A DNA stretch of 64,000 bases from DASREM01 sp035652095 (GCA_035652095.1 DASREM010000030.1:1-64000); one strand, 5' to 3'. Positions 27,162 to 36,262 are shown, counted from the stretch's first letter. Notes: generated by a model not told the origin, from the letters alone. Program-made: numbers and translations.

Positions 27162-27851
27162 TTATCTCTGGACCGAGGTCTGGACCGGTTCCCGGTAAAG
27201 CTCCGGAAATTGCTTTTTCAGGGCCTCAACCTTCGGCTTGTCGTTGTAGACGATGTATGGGCTCTCGGGGTGGCGATCGAAATACTGCTGGTGATAGCCT
27301 TCCGCTGGATAGAACGCTTTCAAGGGCGCAATCTGGGTCACGATCTTGTTTCCGAAAACCTTGCCTTGTTCCATTTGCGCGACGTAAGCATCAACGACCT
27401 TTTTCTGCTCGTCATTGGTATAGAAAACCGCCGACCGGTACTGCGTGCCCTCATCAGGACCCTGCCGGTTCAACTCCGTCGGATCGTGCGCCACCGAGAA
27501 GAATACGCGCAGCAACTGTCCGTAGGTAATCTGAGAGGGGTCGTACTTAACCTCGACCGACTCCGCGTGTCCGGTGGTGCCGGTGCTCACCAGTTCGTAG
27601 TCAGGATTCTTCGCCTGACCGCCGGCATAACCGGATGTTGCGCTGATTACGCCTTTGACGCGCTCAAAGACGGCCTGTACTCCCCAGAAACACCCGCCTG
27701 AAAAAACCGCGGTCTGCTCGCCTTTCGCGCTGGACAATGAACTATCCACCGCTGGCGAGGGGACCGCTGCCGGAGCCGTACCGGCATTGCACGCAAGCAT
27801 CGAACCCAGAAGAAAACAAACGAGTGCCAATAAACGTAGCGACGGTGACAT
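27162..27851 (-). CDS. msrA: Peptide-methionine (S)-S-oxide reductase, lipoprotein
   Basis: MsrA repairs the S-epimer of methionine sulfoxide. The catalytic motif GCFWG is in AVFSGGCFWGVQAVFERVKGV, followed by SGYAGG and FSVAHDPTELNRQGPDEGTQYRSA. The N-terminus carries a lipobox (GSMLAC, Cys near residue 21), so the enzyme is anchored outside the cytoplasm. Shine-Dalgarno aaggag. 229 aa. With the exported MsrB at 24772 the cell has both epimer specificities in the envelope, encoded nearby but not in one operon. Confidence 0.93.
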   Translation of the reverse strand: MSPSLRLLALVCFLLGSMLACNAGTAPAAVPSPAVDSSLSSAKGEQTAVFSGGCFWGVQAVFERVKGVISATSGYAGGQAKNPDYELVSTGTTGHAESVEVKYDPSQITYGQLLRVFFSVAHDPTELNRQGPDEGTQYRSAVFYTNDEQKKVVDAYVAQMEQGKVFGNKIVTQIAPLKAFYPAEGYHQQYFDRHPESPYIVYNDKPKVEALKKQFPELYREPVQTSVQR

Positions 27852-27947
27852 TACTGCTCCTTGAAGATATCTTTAAGAGTAGATTTCCAGCCGAAAGGAA
27901 AGTTTCCAGGTTTGGGAAGTCGTTTCCCTGCAGGGTTTTCCTGGCTT

Positions 27948-28367
27948 TCAATGCGCTTGCTTGACGGCCATCAGCTGTAACACGACAGGAATGTCTTTCA
28001 CCGAGGTCACTGGGATTCTTACAGCCGTCCCCTCGGCATACTTCTTGGCCTCGCGCACGATCTTGCGCACGGCAACGGGAAAGTCCGCCTTCCTGGCCTC
28101 CTGCATCGCCTTTTCGCCCAGCGCAAACAACGCCAGCACGCAATCTTCACAGGGCGACAAGTACACGATATTTCGCTCTCCCCTCTTCACTCGCAAAGAC
28201 CAGCCCGCTTTTGGCGAATACGAATTCCACTCTGTACGTCCGTTTCCACATTGCGCCAGTGCGGCAGAAACGAGCTGATCCCAAATCTCTTTCATCGCGC
28301 CAAGTTCCTTCGCCAAATCTTTCTCGGAGGGTGCCTCATGTCTTCCGGTAAACAGGTTTTTCGCCAT
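27948..28367 (-). CDS. DUF3788-like protein
   Basis: The region GWSLRVKRGERNIVYLSPCEDCVLALFALGEKA followed by AKKYAEGTAVRIPV and a final VLQLMAVKQAH fits the DUF3788 family, whose function is unknown. No signal peptide. The ATG at 28367 was chosen because the family pattern begins there (MAKNLFTGRHEAPSEKDLAKE); the frame stays open to 28472, which would leave only 46 bp to the divergent gene. Single-domain cytoplasmic protein of about 139 aa. Confidence 0.65.
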   Translation of the reverse strand: MAKNLFTGRHEAPSEKDLAKELGAMKEIWDQLVSAALAQCGNGRTEWNSYSPKAGWSLRVKRGERNIVYLSPCEDCVLALFALGEKAMQEARKADFPVAVRKIVREAKKYAEGTAVRIPVTSVKDIPVVLQLMAVKQAH

Positions 28368-28518
28368 CTGTTCAGTGTAGTCGCCGCCCAGAGTCCCGGA
28401 ACCGAGTTGCATCACCATGGGATGTGACTGAAAACAAAAATCGGGAAGTCCAAATCCCATCCTTGCGGGCAACCCGCTGGTACCGATTCCGGTCTAACCT
28501 CCAACCCGGGGGCTTGCT

Positions 28519-29070
28519 ATGTTCAAAGCTTTGAGTCTACCGCTCACACTTGCGCTGAGCACAATTGCATTTGCGCAACAGAATGGAACCATACCGCAGC
28601 AGAATCCCAACACCAGTTCGGCTTCGAGCATCACTTTACGAGGATGTATCAACGGCGGCGAGCGCTTCACCTTTATCGAGTCCGACACTGGATCCATGTT
28701 CAACATCGTGGGAAACACCAACCCGCTCGCCGGCCTGACCGGAAAGCTGGCCGAGGTAACGGCGCGGGAGTTCCCTCCCGATCAAAAATCTGCCGCGGGT
28801 TCATTTCCGCAACTCGAGATCAAGGAAGCGCGAGTGATTTCCGATGTCTGCCCGGTGAAAAGCAAAGCTCCAAAGCCTAACGCTGCCCCGGATACGACGA
28901 GCCCAACTGCGCGCTCTCCTCAAAATGCCGGCCCCGAAACCACGCCTTACGCGAATCCAGGAGCTCCCAACCAAACCCCGCCCGCAGTCGGCAACAATCC
29001 CAACCCGGCAGGTGCGACAGGCCCACCCAGTCCTGGAACGGGCAACCCGCCCCCCACCAAGCCGCAATGA
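28519..29070 (+). CDS. Secreted Pro-rich hypothetical protein
   Basis: Signal peptide MFKALSLPLTLALSTIAFAQ, then a globular region with two cysteines (C43 in LRGCING, C115 in SDVCPVK) likely to form a disulfide, and a Pro/Asn/Gly/Thr-rich C-terminal third (residues about 120-183). The globular part contains LTGKLAEVTAREF, reminiscent of small OB-like domains. No family was recognised. It is followed by about 70 bp before a convergent gene. Confidence 0.65.
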   Translation: MFKALSLPLTLALSTIAFAQQNGTIPQQNPNTSSASSITLRGCINGGERFTFIESDTGSMFNIVGNTNPLAGLTGKLAEVTAREFPPDQKSAAGSFPQLEIKEARVISDVCPVKSKAPKPNAAPDTTSPTARSPQNAGPETTPYANPGAPNQTPPAVGNNPNPAGATGPPSPGTGNPPPTKPQ

Positions 29071-29143
29071 GCCTGGAACTTAAACCTGATCGCTCACTGG
29101 ATCAGCCAGTCGGGTCAATAAGATGAAAGTAGCCAGGCGAAAA

Positions 29144-30199
29144 TTACTGCTCTTCCAGTTCGCGCACGAGTGTGCGCACCAATTCCTGGGCCGGCATCAC
29201 CCGGATCCGCGCCACTCCCTGCCCGGCCCAAAGCGATAGGTATCCCGCCTCGCCCTGCTTCGCTGCCGCCGTTCGCATCGCTCGGGTCAACGCGTTCTGC
29301 AACGGATAAGGCAAAATGGCATGTTCTTTGCCTTCCAACATCTCAATAAATCGGTTCCGCAGTCCGCGTGCAGGACGTCCGGAATACGCACGCGTAATCA
29401 CCGTCGTATCTGACTTCGCCGCGAGTAGCGCCTGCTGGTACGCCTGCGATGTTCCGGATTCAGGACATGCCAGGAAAGCGGTTCCCATCTGCACTGCAAC
29501 GGCTCCCGCATCGAGTGCGGCCGCGATATCGCGCCCGTCCATGATTCCTCCCGAAGCGATCACGGGGCACTCCACCGCTTTGCATATTTCCCGCACCAGC
29601 TCCAAGGTCGGCACCATTGCGGATTCAAACGCGCCATCGAACGTACCGCGGTGAGCCCCGGCTTCACTGCCCTGCGCGATGATTCCGTCCACATCCGGTT
29701 GCAGGATCTCCGCCTCTTTTACGGTGGTTGCCGTGCCGAGGACGAGCGTGCCAATTGCCCTCAACTCGCTTGCTGCGACCCGATCCAGGGTGCCGAACGT
29801 GAAACTGAACACCCGTGGATGGGCTTCAATCACCGCCTGAAACTGTTCGGGAAATGGATTGGAAATCTGTGCCGGCAGAACCGGCGCCGGTATTCCCAAT
29901 TTCCCGTGGATCTCTGAGAGCACTTGTAGCATGGCGGACGGATCACCTTGCTCCGTCATCTCATAACCCGCCGAAAACAGGTTGATGCCGAACGGCTTTC
30001 GCGTTAACTGCCGGATGCTGCGGACATCTCGCTCAATCTGCTCGGCAGTTGAATAGGCTGCCGCCAACGTACCGAGCCCGCCTTCATTTGAAACCGCAGC
30101 CACCAGTTCCGGGGTGCAGGGACCGCCGCCCATGGGCGCCAGGATCACAGGGTTCTCTATTCCAAGTTCAGCAAGGAACTGCTTGTTCGAAGATGCCAT
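29144..30199 (-). CDS. Nitronate monooxygenase-like / NAD(P)H-dependent flavin oxidoreductase
   Basis: FMN-dependent TIM-barrel enzyme of the 2-nitropropane dioxygenase family. Signs are ENPVILAPMGGGPCTPELVAAVSNEGGLGTL, GIIAQGSEAGAHRG, the phosphate-binding VIASGGIMDGRDIAAALDAGAVAVQMGTAFL and SGRPARGLRNRF. Similar to enoyl-ACP reductase FabK, so that role is possible. About 351 aa from the ATG at 30199; an upstream TTG at 30310 only adds sequence lacking family character and overlaps a small ORF. Confidence 0.85.
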   Translation of the reverse strand: MASSNKQFLAELGIENPVILAPMGGGPCTPELVAAVSNEGGLGTLAAAYSTAEQIERDVRSIRQLTRKPFGINLFSAGYEMTEQGDPSAMLQVLSEIHGKLGIPAPVLPAQISNPFPEQFQAVIEAHPRVFSFTFGTLDRVAASELRAIGTLVLGTATTVKEAEILQPDVDGIIAQGSEAGAHRGTFDGAFESAMVPTLELVREICKAVECPVIASGGIMDGRDIAAALDAGAVAVQMGTAFLACPESGTSQAYQQALLAAKSDTTVITRAYSGRPARGLRNRFIEMLEGKEHAILPYPLQNALTRAMRTAAAKQGEAGYLSLWAGQGVARIRVMPAQELVRTLVRELEEQ

Positions 30200-30306
30200 C
30201 CGTTCGAACTCAAGTACAATGACGCACACTAATTCAAGTCCGTGGCACTTGACAATACTGTTCTGGAAATCGCTGCGCTCTGGAGCACAACCTGGGGCGA
30301 GCGGGC

Positions 30307-30429
30307 TCAATGGGAAAGGTAAAGAAACACCGCGACCCCGGCGCGCAACATTGCCATGACCCAGGCCAGAAAAAGCGCCATCCTCACTAGCAGCGAGCCG
30401 AACGGGAGTTGCCTTGCTGGTTGCGACAT
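30307..30429 (-). CDS. Possible small membrane protein, 40 aa
   Basis: A short frame with a gagg Shine-Dalgarno six bases before ATG encodes MSQPARQLPFGSLL, then a hydrophobic helix (ALFLAWVMAMLRAGVAVFLYLSH). It fills the gap between the S1/P1 nuclease and the flavin oxidoreductase, both on the same strand, and no other gene explains this stretch. No homologue was recognised; the call rests on ribosome-binding site, hydrophobicity and position only. Confidence 0.35.
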   Translation of the reverse strand: MSQPARQLPFGSLLVRMALFLAWVMAMLRAGVAVFLYLSH

Positions 30430-30446
30430 AAGAGACCTCAAACCAA

Positions 30447-31397
30447 CTACTGCAATTCCGTGTTCAAAAGATTTGCCAACCGCGCCCCAGCTAAGGCAGC
30501 GCGTTTCCTCGCCGCACTTCTGGCCGCCGATTGATAACTGGACGTTAAAGTGAATGGTCCCGGACCTGCCGCAATCGGGCTCGCATACACATTGGTTTTG
30601 GCGGCGTCAAAGCTCTCTTGGATCCAGGTTGCCGCATCGCTTTTTGCCGCGGCGCTTGCGGAGGGCTTCGGCAAACCTCTGGCGGTGATGATCGCCGAAT
30701 TGGGGTCTGAACTCGTACCCAGAACATCGTCCCAATACGCATGCAGCTTAGTGCCGCAAGCCGGTTTGCAGATCGTCACCAGGTTTCCGCCGCTGTCCCC
30801 GTCCACCTGCGCGCTGCTCACGCGGGTTGTCGCGTGGAGCGGTTGATGCACATCTCCCACTATGTGCAACAACCAGACCATGTCGTACGATTTCAGTTCG
30901 TCGTTATCGCTTCCCGCCAGCACTCCCCGGAACAGATCGATCCGCTCTTTCGCATTTGGGGTTGGAATCGCCGGGAGAGCCGTTCCATCCTGCGAAAACG
31001 GGGTGTCCACAAAGTGCCAATACTTGTGCCGCAGCATGTCGCTGTAACCGGTGTTCTGTGATGACGTGGAACCGCCCGGTGTATTGCCGTGGTCGCTTCC
31101 GTCATCGCTGTAATTGGAATCGGACTTGATCTGGTCGGGCCAGGTTGCCGCAATCATGAAAATCATCATGCGCTGATATTTCACAGGCGTGCCCGCGGGA
31201 AGCATCGCGACCCACTTGCCGTAGTCCGGATTAAGCTTCATCAGCTTGCCCACCCGGCTTCGCGTCTTTTTGGTGAGCTTCTGATACGCAAGGTAAGCGA
31301 CCACCATGTGCCCGTGGCCATTCCACCCAAAACCCGGCTGTGCCAGCAGCAACACGCATAACAAAACGCTTGCAACCAACCGACGCCCTGAAGTCAT
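30447..31397 (-). CDS. S1/P1 nuclease, secreted
   Basis: Zinc-dependent single-strand nuclease/3'-nucleotidase family. After the signal peptide (MTSGRRLVASVLLCVLLLAQ..GFG) the mature protein would begin with the zinc-binding Trp of WNGHGHMVVAYLA. Other ligands are D in TWPDQIKSD, H in KYWHFVDTPF, H and D in LLHIVGDVHQPLHA and the region GDSGGNLV. The ATG at 31397 follows ggagacacttct. About 316 aa. Likely used to recover nucleotides or phosphate from external nucleic acid. Confidence 0.88.
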   Translation of the reverse strand: MTSGRRLVASVLLCVLLLAQPGFGWNGHGHMVVAYLAYQKLTKKTRSRVGKLMKLNPDYGKWVAMLPAGTPVKYQRMMIFMIAATWPDQIKSDSNYSDDGSDHGNTPGGSTSSQNTGYSDMLRHKYWHFVDTPFSQDGTALPAIPTPNAKERIDLFRGVLAGSDNDELKSYDMVWLLHIVGDVHQPLHATTRVSSAQVDGDSGGNLVTICKPACGTKLHAYWDDVLGTSSDPNSAIITARGLPKPSASAAAKSDAATWIQESFDAAKTNVYASPIAAGPGPFTLTSSYQSAARSAARKRAALAGARLANLLNTELQ

Positions 31398-31607
31398 AGA
31401 AGTGTCTCCAACGCGAATGTAGGCCCCGCACCAATGAATCATTGACATGCAACCCGATAACCACTTCGGACGGCAGCTCTCCATATTCCAAACAGCCCAA
31501 ACCAACCGTTTGCACCGTCGCACCATCTGATCAGGATTGCCCGAGGCGCTGGGGATGGCCGTCCTGGCAGCAACTCAGGGTTGTCCACTCGTCCACAAAG
31601 GAGCAAC

Positions 31608-32093
31608 ATGCGAAACCGTTACGTACTCACCGGACTGATCTTTATCCTCGCCTTGGGGCTCGGGATGATCGCGACAGCCCAGACCTCCGGAACGAGTTCA
31701 CAACCCTCGAACCCGCCGCAGGGCACTCCGAGCGCCGGCTCTGGCACTCAGGCCGCTCCACCCTCCGCTAACGCTTCCTCTGGAGCCCAGGCCCAGAGCG
31801 GAAACCAGCCTGGCTCGGTCGAAGACGAGCTCAAGCTGACGCCGGAACAGAAGGCGAAACTGCAACCCATCATTCAGGATGAAATGACTCAGATTCGAGC
31901 TGTCCGCGACGATAGCACTCTGAGCATGGATCAGAAGATGGCCAAGGTGGATGAGATCAAGAAAACCTCGTTCCCTAAGATCCAGGCGGTTCTTACCCCG
32001 GAACAGCAGAAGAAATTGGCTGACATGCAGGAGCGCGCCCGGCAGCAGCAACAACAGCAGGCCCCGCCGCAATCGGCTCCCCCTAAGCAGTAG
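31608..32093 (+). CDS. Exported Spy/CpxP-like (LTxxQ) hypothetical protein
   Basis: Signal peptide MRNRYVLTGLIFILALGLGMIATAQ, a Ser/Pro/Gly-rich linker (residues 26-75), then a helical domain with two LTPEQ motifs (DELKLTPEQKAKLQPII and QAVLTPEQQKKLADMQ), the pattern of Spy/CpxP periplasmic chaperone-like proteins. The C-terminus is Gln/Pro-rich. Shine-Dalgarno aaaggag. 161 aa. A stem-loop terminator follows 14 bp after the stop. Confidence 0.7.
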   Translation: MRNRYVLTGLIFILALGLGMIATAQTSGTSSQPSNPPQGTPSAGSGTQAAPPSANASSGAQAQSGNQPGSVEDELKLTPEQKAKLQPIIQDEMTQIRAVRDDSTLSMDQKMAKVDEIKKTSFPKIQAVLTPEQQKKLADMQERARQQQQQQAPPQSAPPKQ

Positions 32094-32107
32094 CTCTCAT
32101 GGTGTGT

Positions 32108-32131
32108 GGACGGGCTTTCCAAAGCCCGTCC
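32108..32131 (+). terminator. GC-rich stem-loop after the LTxxQ gene
   Basis: Inverted repeat ggacgggctt / aagcccgtcc with a loop of four bases (tcca). The downstream T content is weak (ctccttcc), so it may act as a transcript-stabilising hairpin as much as a terminator. A very similar gacggg stem sits at 34515-34539. Confidence 0.6.
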
Positions 32132-32392
32132 TCCTTCCAAGAGCCTCCTCGCATTAACTTCCCGGCTAACGGCTATCCAAACGGATAGCCTTCGTACTGC
32201 TGTTCGCGCCCTCCGCTCGCGCTGCGAAATCGCAGTAAACGCACTCGCCAGAATGTCTTTTCAAAATCTTGTTCTCTCGATCCCGTTCGGCAAGACAAAT
32301 GCCAGTACGCATATCAGGTGTGCTTAAGCTATTCCGTTCACTTCCCTCTGAATCTGGCCACCAAAGCACAGCCTGCTCACGGAGGTACTACG

Positions 32393-33241
32393 ATGAACAC
32401 CCCAACGATTGCACATCCCAACCAAGGCGGAAGCCGCGCAGCCCTGCCTGAGAGTCGAGTGGTGAACTCGGTGTACGACCTGTTCTATCGGCTGGTTCGG
32501 GAAAGCTCGCCTTGGGTACAGAGGTCTGTGCTCCTGGTGATGGCCGCGGTCATGAGCTTGTGTGCCCTGCGCTACTTCGGCGTGTATCCACCAAAACCCG
32601 TGCCGCCGGAAAACCCGTATTCTCTTGCTGACGGTAAGGAAGCCGTCGGCCCCGGCAATAACGCTATGGCCGACGTCACCGAGCACATTAAGCAGGAGGA
32701 TGCCCATAGCCGCTGGCACGAAGAGCATCCCGAAGATAGTCCCGAGTTCAAGAGAGTCCTCGATATGGGGGACGACAATTTTCTGGGCTATAAGTTCTAC
32801 GCGAAAAGCGATCGCTGCGTTTTTGTCGTGCGGCGCGAGAGCGGGGTCACCATCTCCCGTTGGTTGCGCAATCCACTATCCCAATCCGCAGCAGCCGCAT
32901 CGCAACGATCTCGGCAGACTTCGGAACAAAACTCCAGGCCCCCGGAGTCCGCTTGGGGAAATCTGTTGGAAGGATTGATCCCGTCCGCCGAAGCCGCAAC
33001 TCCGTTCTCGTCGCCGCATCATCACGCCGGCTTGCTGCAAGCCGCGGAAGCGAGTTGTGTATCAGGAACGCACCCTGGCGAGTTTACCTATTGGTGGGGA
33101 ACTCCCGAGGACCAATGCTGGACTCCGATGTTCCGTCAATGGAAAGACGGCTGCAAGCATTACCAACGCTTTAATAAGTGCTCCAACGGATGGGACCAGA
33201 AGATCAATTGGCTAACTTGCGCCGCGCCCCCGCACGGGTGA
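32393..33241 (+). CDS. Hypothetical single-pass membrane protein with Cys-rich C-terminus
   Basis: Starts at ATG after ggaggtactac. One membrane helix is visible at about residues 44-60 (VLLVMAAVMSLCALRYFGVY), preceded by a cytoplasmic arm. The outside part has a charged region (EHPEDSPEFKRVLDMGDDNF), a low-complexity Ser/Gln stretch, and a C-terminal segment with at least five cysteines and many Trp (TYWWGTPEDQCWTPMFRQW). No family was recognised. About 282 aa. The Cys/Trp-rich tail may be disulfide-bonded. Confidence 0.65.
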   Translation: MNTPTIAHPNQGGSRAALPESRVVNSVYDLFYRLVRESSPWVQRSVLLVMAAVMSLCALRYFGVYPPKPVPPENPYSLADGKEAVGPGNNAMADVTEHIKQEDAHSRWHEEHPEDSPEFKRVLDMGDDNFLGYKFYAKSDRCVFVVRRESGVTISRWLRNPLSQSAAAASQRSRQTSEQNSRPPESAWGNLLEGLIPSAEAATPFSSPHHHAGLLQAAEASCVSGTHPGEFTYWWGTPEDQCWTPMFRQWKDGCKHYQRFNKCSNGWDQKINWLTCAAPPHG

Positions 33242-33382
33242 GAGGGATATCCCCGTCCCTCCCTGATCGCTTGGACTGTCTCCGGCGCCTACTCCGGCCG
33301 ATGGGTCTCGATATTCCGAAATCCGAGATTTCCGTGTATCCTTTCCGCACTTTGGGGATCGTATCTCACGAGAGGTGCTCGG

Positions 33383-34468
33383 ATGGCCAAGTTGTGTTCG
33401 CTCGTAATTCTCTTCTTCACTTCCTTGACTGTTTTCGCGCAAACCACTGGGGGTATCTACGTCAACGGCAACACGGCGCCCAATAAAGTCTGGGCCTACG
33501 CCCGGGCGTCCGACGGCACCTTGACGTTTGCGGGAAGCTTCGGGACCGGGGGCTCAGGATCTGGCATTACTCACCTCGACTCGCAAGGGTCCATCGCGTT
33601 GAGCCAGGACGGCAAGTTCCTGTTCGCGGTCAATGCCATCAGCAACGACATCACTGCGTTCTCCGTGCAAACCGGTGCAAGACTGAAATTCGTCGGCAAG
33701 TTCCCTTCCGGCGGCACCTTCCCCAATAGCCTCGCCGTGTCTGGCAATCTTCTTTACGTCATCAACTCTGGAAGCGATCAAATTAACGCTTTTCATATCG
33801 GACTCACCGGCCGGCTTCTTCCCATCTCCAACTCCTGTCGAAGCCTCAGCGGAACCGGCGTAGACGGAGCGCAAGTCAGTTTCAGCCCCGATGGCAAGAT
33901 TCTGGTTGTAGTGGAACGCCTGTCCAGCAAGATTGACGTTTTCAACGTCGGCACCGATGGGCGCGCGACAGGGCCCATCATCGCCAATTCCAAGGGACCA
34001 CGTCCGCTGGGATTTGCCTTCGACAACGCCGGTCATATCGTCGTCTCGGAAGTTCAGATCAGCGCCGCCTCCTCCTACAGCGTAACCTCCTCCGGGGTAA
34101 CACTCATCACCGGGTCCTTGAAGGACTTTGGCCTGTCCGCGTGCTGGACTGTAACCACCAATGATCCTTCCTTGCCCAACCAGTATTCCTACATCACCAA
34201 CACGCAGTCCGACACCGTTTCCGGCTACGTGATCCAGTCCGATGGCAGCTTGACACTGCTGAATCCGACCGACGGCATCACCGCCCAGATGACCAAGGGC
34301 GCGTTTCCGCTCGACGAGGCGCTGAGTGCCGACAGTAAGTATCTTTATGTCCTCGGCGGGCATCTGCCCGGCGTCGTGGGCTATGCCATTCAGCCAGATG
34401 GCAGCCTGGTTCAGATCACTACCGTGACCGGCACTCCGGCCACCTCGTTCGGCATGACCGGAAACTGA
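33383..34468 (+). CDS. Lactonase-like seven-bladed beta-propeller, secreted
   Basis: Signal peptide MAKLCSLVILFFTSLTVFAQ, then repeated blades of the 6-phosphogluconolactonase/YVTN type: SQDGKFLFAVNAISNDITAF, SFSPDGKILVVVERLSSKID, SADSKYLYVLGGHLPGVVGY. 361 aa is normal for the lactonase fold. Activity on 6-phosphogluconolactone is unlikely outside the cytoplasm; a binding or surface role is equally likely. Confidence 0.75.
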   Translation: MAKLCSLVILFFTSLTVFAQTTGGIYVNGNTAPNKVWAYARASDGTLTFAGSFGTGGSGSGITHLDSQGSIALSQDGKFLFAVNAISNDITAFSVQTGARLKFVGKFPSGGTFPNSLAVSGNLLYVINSGSDQINAFHIGLTGRLLPISNSCRSLSGTGVDGAQVSFSPDGKILVVVERLSSKIDVFNVGTDGRATGPIIANSKGPRPLGFAFDNAGHIVVSEVQISAASSYSVTSSGVTLITGSLKDFGLSACWTVTTNDPSLPNQYSYITNTQSDTVSGYVIQSDGSLTLLNPTDGITAQMTKGAFPLDEALSADSKYLYVLGGHLPGVVGYAIQPDGSLVQITTVTGTPATSFGMTGN

Positions 34469-34514
34469 CACCTATCAACTCATCGAGCCACAGGTTAAGA
34501 AACCACAACCAACA

Positions 34515-34539
34515 AAGGACGGGCGAGATGCCCGTCCTT
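34515..34539. terminator. Terminator between convergent lactonase-like and Ro genes
   Basis: Perfect 10-bp stem aaggacgggc / gcccgtcctt with a 5-base loop (gagat). It lies 46 bp after the lactonase-like stop and 9 bp from the end of the convergent Ro gene, so it can stop both transcripts. T-richness is modest on both sides. Confidence 0.7.
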
Positions 34540-34547
34540 CCATTGCC

Positions 34548-35858
34548 CTACGACGACGTACTCTCCACTTCGCGAACGTACTCGACCACCGACTCGCTCC
34601 AGCCGTCGATGTGCGTCCACTTGCCGTACCCGACGCCGTTCTTGTACGACGCCACGTTGATCACGTATCCCTTGCCCTTCGGCGCAGGAACAGTGTCGTG
34701 TGCCTGCTCGTCGGTGATCACGATCAGGCGGTCATAGCTCTGCTTCCGGTTCAACTCCTCAACGGCCTTGCCGAGGTAAGTGCCGCTGTGAGGTTGCGAG
34801 GCATCGATCGCATCGCGCAACGCAAAGCCGCGACGCGCGGGCGCCTCAACCAGGTTGTCAGAGAAGCTGAACACACTCACCTTCTCCGCGATCTCGCGCA
34901 GCAATACCGCGAGCCCGTAGGCTGCGTCGGTACGCTGCATCTCCGAACGGCGAGAGAGCGGAGCAACCATCGAGCCGGAAACGTCCACCAGCTCGATCGT
35001 CTTACCCGGAAGCTTCTCCTGCCCAGAGACGCATGCAAGCATCGCATGCTCTAGCGCCTCTTCCCACTGCGGAGCATGGCGTGCCGCAGCCAGAAATCGG
35101 AAGGGAAGCACACGGTGCGTCTTCATCGAACGCAGCGCCGAGAGCACCAGATCCTCCTCTACACCTGCCTCTTTCATATTGCGCAGGTTGCGGAGCAGGG
35201 CCAATGCGCCCAACTTGTTTTCCGCGAGCAGGCGCTCCCACGCTTCGCGCTTGTCGGCGCCAGACGACAGAGCTACTTCCCATGTATCAGGAGTTGTCAG
35301 CCGCCCCCAGATCAGCTTCTTCCACACGCCGGCCTGCGCCGCGTCGCGCGGTTTCGCGTGACACAGGAACAGGACATCCCGCAGCTTGATGGCCCCGCCG
35401 CGATCGTACTTCGCAAGCTGGTACTCATCAAACTTCGGAAACGCTGCGGCCAAGCCCTTCTTGACTTGACCAGACAACGGCACCCGCCCGTCCTTCCAGT
35501 AGATGGCAACGAACTCCGCGAGTTCGTCGGCACGCTGGATAACGCGCGCCAGAGTCTCCGCAACCAGGTGGCGATGCGTTTTGTGTCGCGCCATCTCGCG
35601 CACCACGAGCAGCGGCGCATGACGCAACTTCATCCGCTCGCGCGCCTCGATCGCAAGCGCCGCAACCTTGTCGGCCGCAACCTTAGGAACAAGTTCCGCG
35701 ATCCGGCCGGCAATCTCCACACCATCCTCGTAGAACTGGCTCTCCCAGAGCAGGCACGCCAGCACGGCACGTCGCAATTGCAGCTCCGGCGTTATCTGAC
35801 GAGCCGGCGCCCCTTCGTGAGTGCGCGGTCCGAAATTCAGTGTGTTTGTACGAGCCAT
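34548..35858 (-). CDS. rsr: Ro60-like RNA-binding protein (TROVE plus vWA domains)
   Basis: Bacterial orthologue of the Ro60 autoantigen, a ring-shaped protein that binds misfolded RNA and is gated by Y RNA. Residues about 15-280 form the helical-repeat TROVE domain (LRRAVLACLLWESQFYEDG.., KLRHAPLLVVREMARH, LRDVLFLCHAKPRD, ALLRNLRNM). The vWA domain follows with the metal site DVSGSM (D292) and later YDRLIVITDEQAHD. Shine-Dalgarno aaggag. 436 aa. A small Cys protein and a tRNA-like Y RNA candidate lie upstream on the same strand. Known bacterial Ro proteins work with polynucleotide phosphorylase in RNA decay and rRNA maturation; that partner is not in this window. Confidence 0.92.
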   Translation of the reverse strand: MARTNTLNFGPRTHEGAPARQITPELQLRRAVLACLLWESQFYEDGVEIAGRIAELVPKVAADKVAALAIEARERMKLRHAPLLVVREMARHKTHRHLVAETLARVIQRADELAEFVAIYWKDGRVPLSGQVKKGLAAAFPKFDEYQLAKYDRGGAIKLRDVLFLCHAKPRDAAQAGVWKKLIWGRLTTPDTWEVALSSGADKREAWERLLAENKLGALALLRNLRNMKEAGVEEDLVLSALRSMKTHRVLPFRFLAAARHAPQWEEALEHAMLACVSGQEKLPGKTIELVDVSGSMVAPLSRRSEMQRTDAAYGLAVLLREIAEKVSVFSFSDNLVEAPARRGFALRDAIDASQPHSGTYLGKAVEELNRKQSYDRLIVITDEQAHDTVPAPKGKGYVINVASYKNGVGYGKWTHIDGWSESVVEYVREVESTSS

Positions 35859-35885
35859 GGTGTTCTCCTTGTCCCTGGTTGGTGA

Positions 35886-36221
35886 CTAATCCTTGGCTGA
35901 GACCTCAATCTCGTCCTCGCTGCTTCCATCTTCCTGACCACACCCGAGCTCCCGATCAAATCCGATTAGATTCCGCGCCGGCTCGACGTTGATCACCAAC
36001 GCCATCTTCTCCATCTCGTATCGAGTCGGAACCGTACGATCAATGAAGTCGGTGCATTCGGCAACCTTGAACGGCACCTTGCGCAGAACGGTGTAGCTGT
36101 AGTCGCAGAATATGACTTCCTCACTCTCCCGGTATCCTCGCTGTATATGAGCAAAGCGGCATGTCCTGCACAGCGTCTCGCCTTCTCTGAACGTACCGCC
36201 CTTTGTGATGATCCTTGCCAT
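35886..36221 (-). CDS. Small four-cysteine protein upstream of Ro
   Basis: 111 residues with C18, C21, C39 and C56 (LCRTCRF..FCDY..AECTDF), spaced like a zinc or metal site, and an acidic C-terminal tail. A conserved-looking block KVPFKVAECTDFIDRTVPTRYEMEKMALVI suggests a folded domain. It is 27 bp upstream of the Ro gene and co-directional, so a shared transcript is likely. No Shine-Dalgarno is evident before the ATG. Function unknown; given the context, a role with Ro or its RNA is inference only. Confidence 0.75.
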   Translation of the reverse strand: MARIITKGGTFREGETLCRTCRFAHIQRGYRESEEVIFCDYSYTVLRKVPFKVAECTDFIDRTVPTRYEMEKMALVINVEPARNLIGFDRELGCGQEDGSSEDEIEVSAKD

Positions 36222-36262
36222 AAGTTGTCTTATCTCATGGTGTCCCGGAGCTTACCGTTGAA

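Noticed and set aside
30200..30310. Extended N-terminus of the flavin oxidoreductase from a TTG
   Set aside because: The added 37 residues lack family character and the ATG at 30199 starts the recognised domain.
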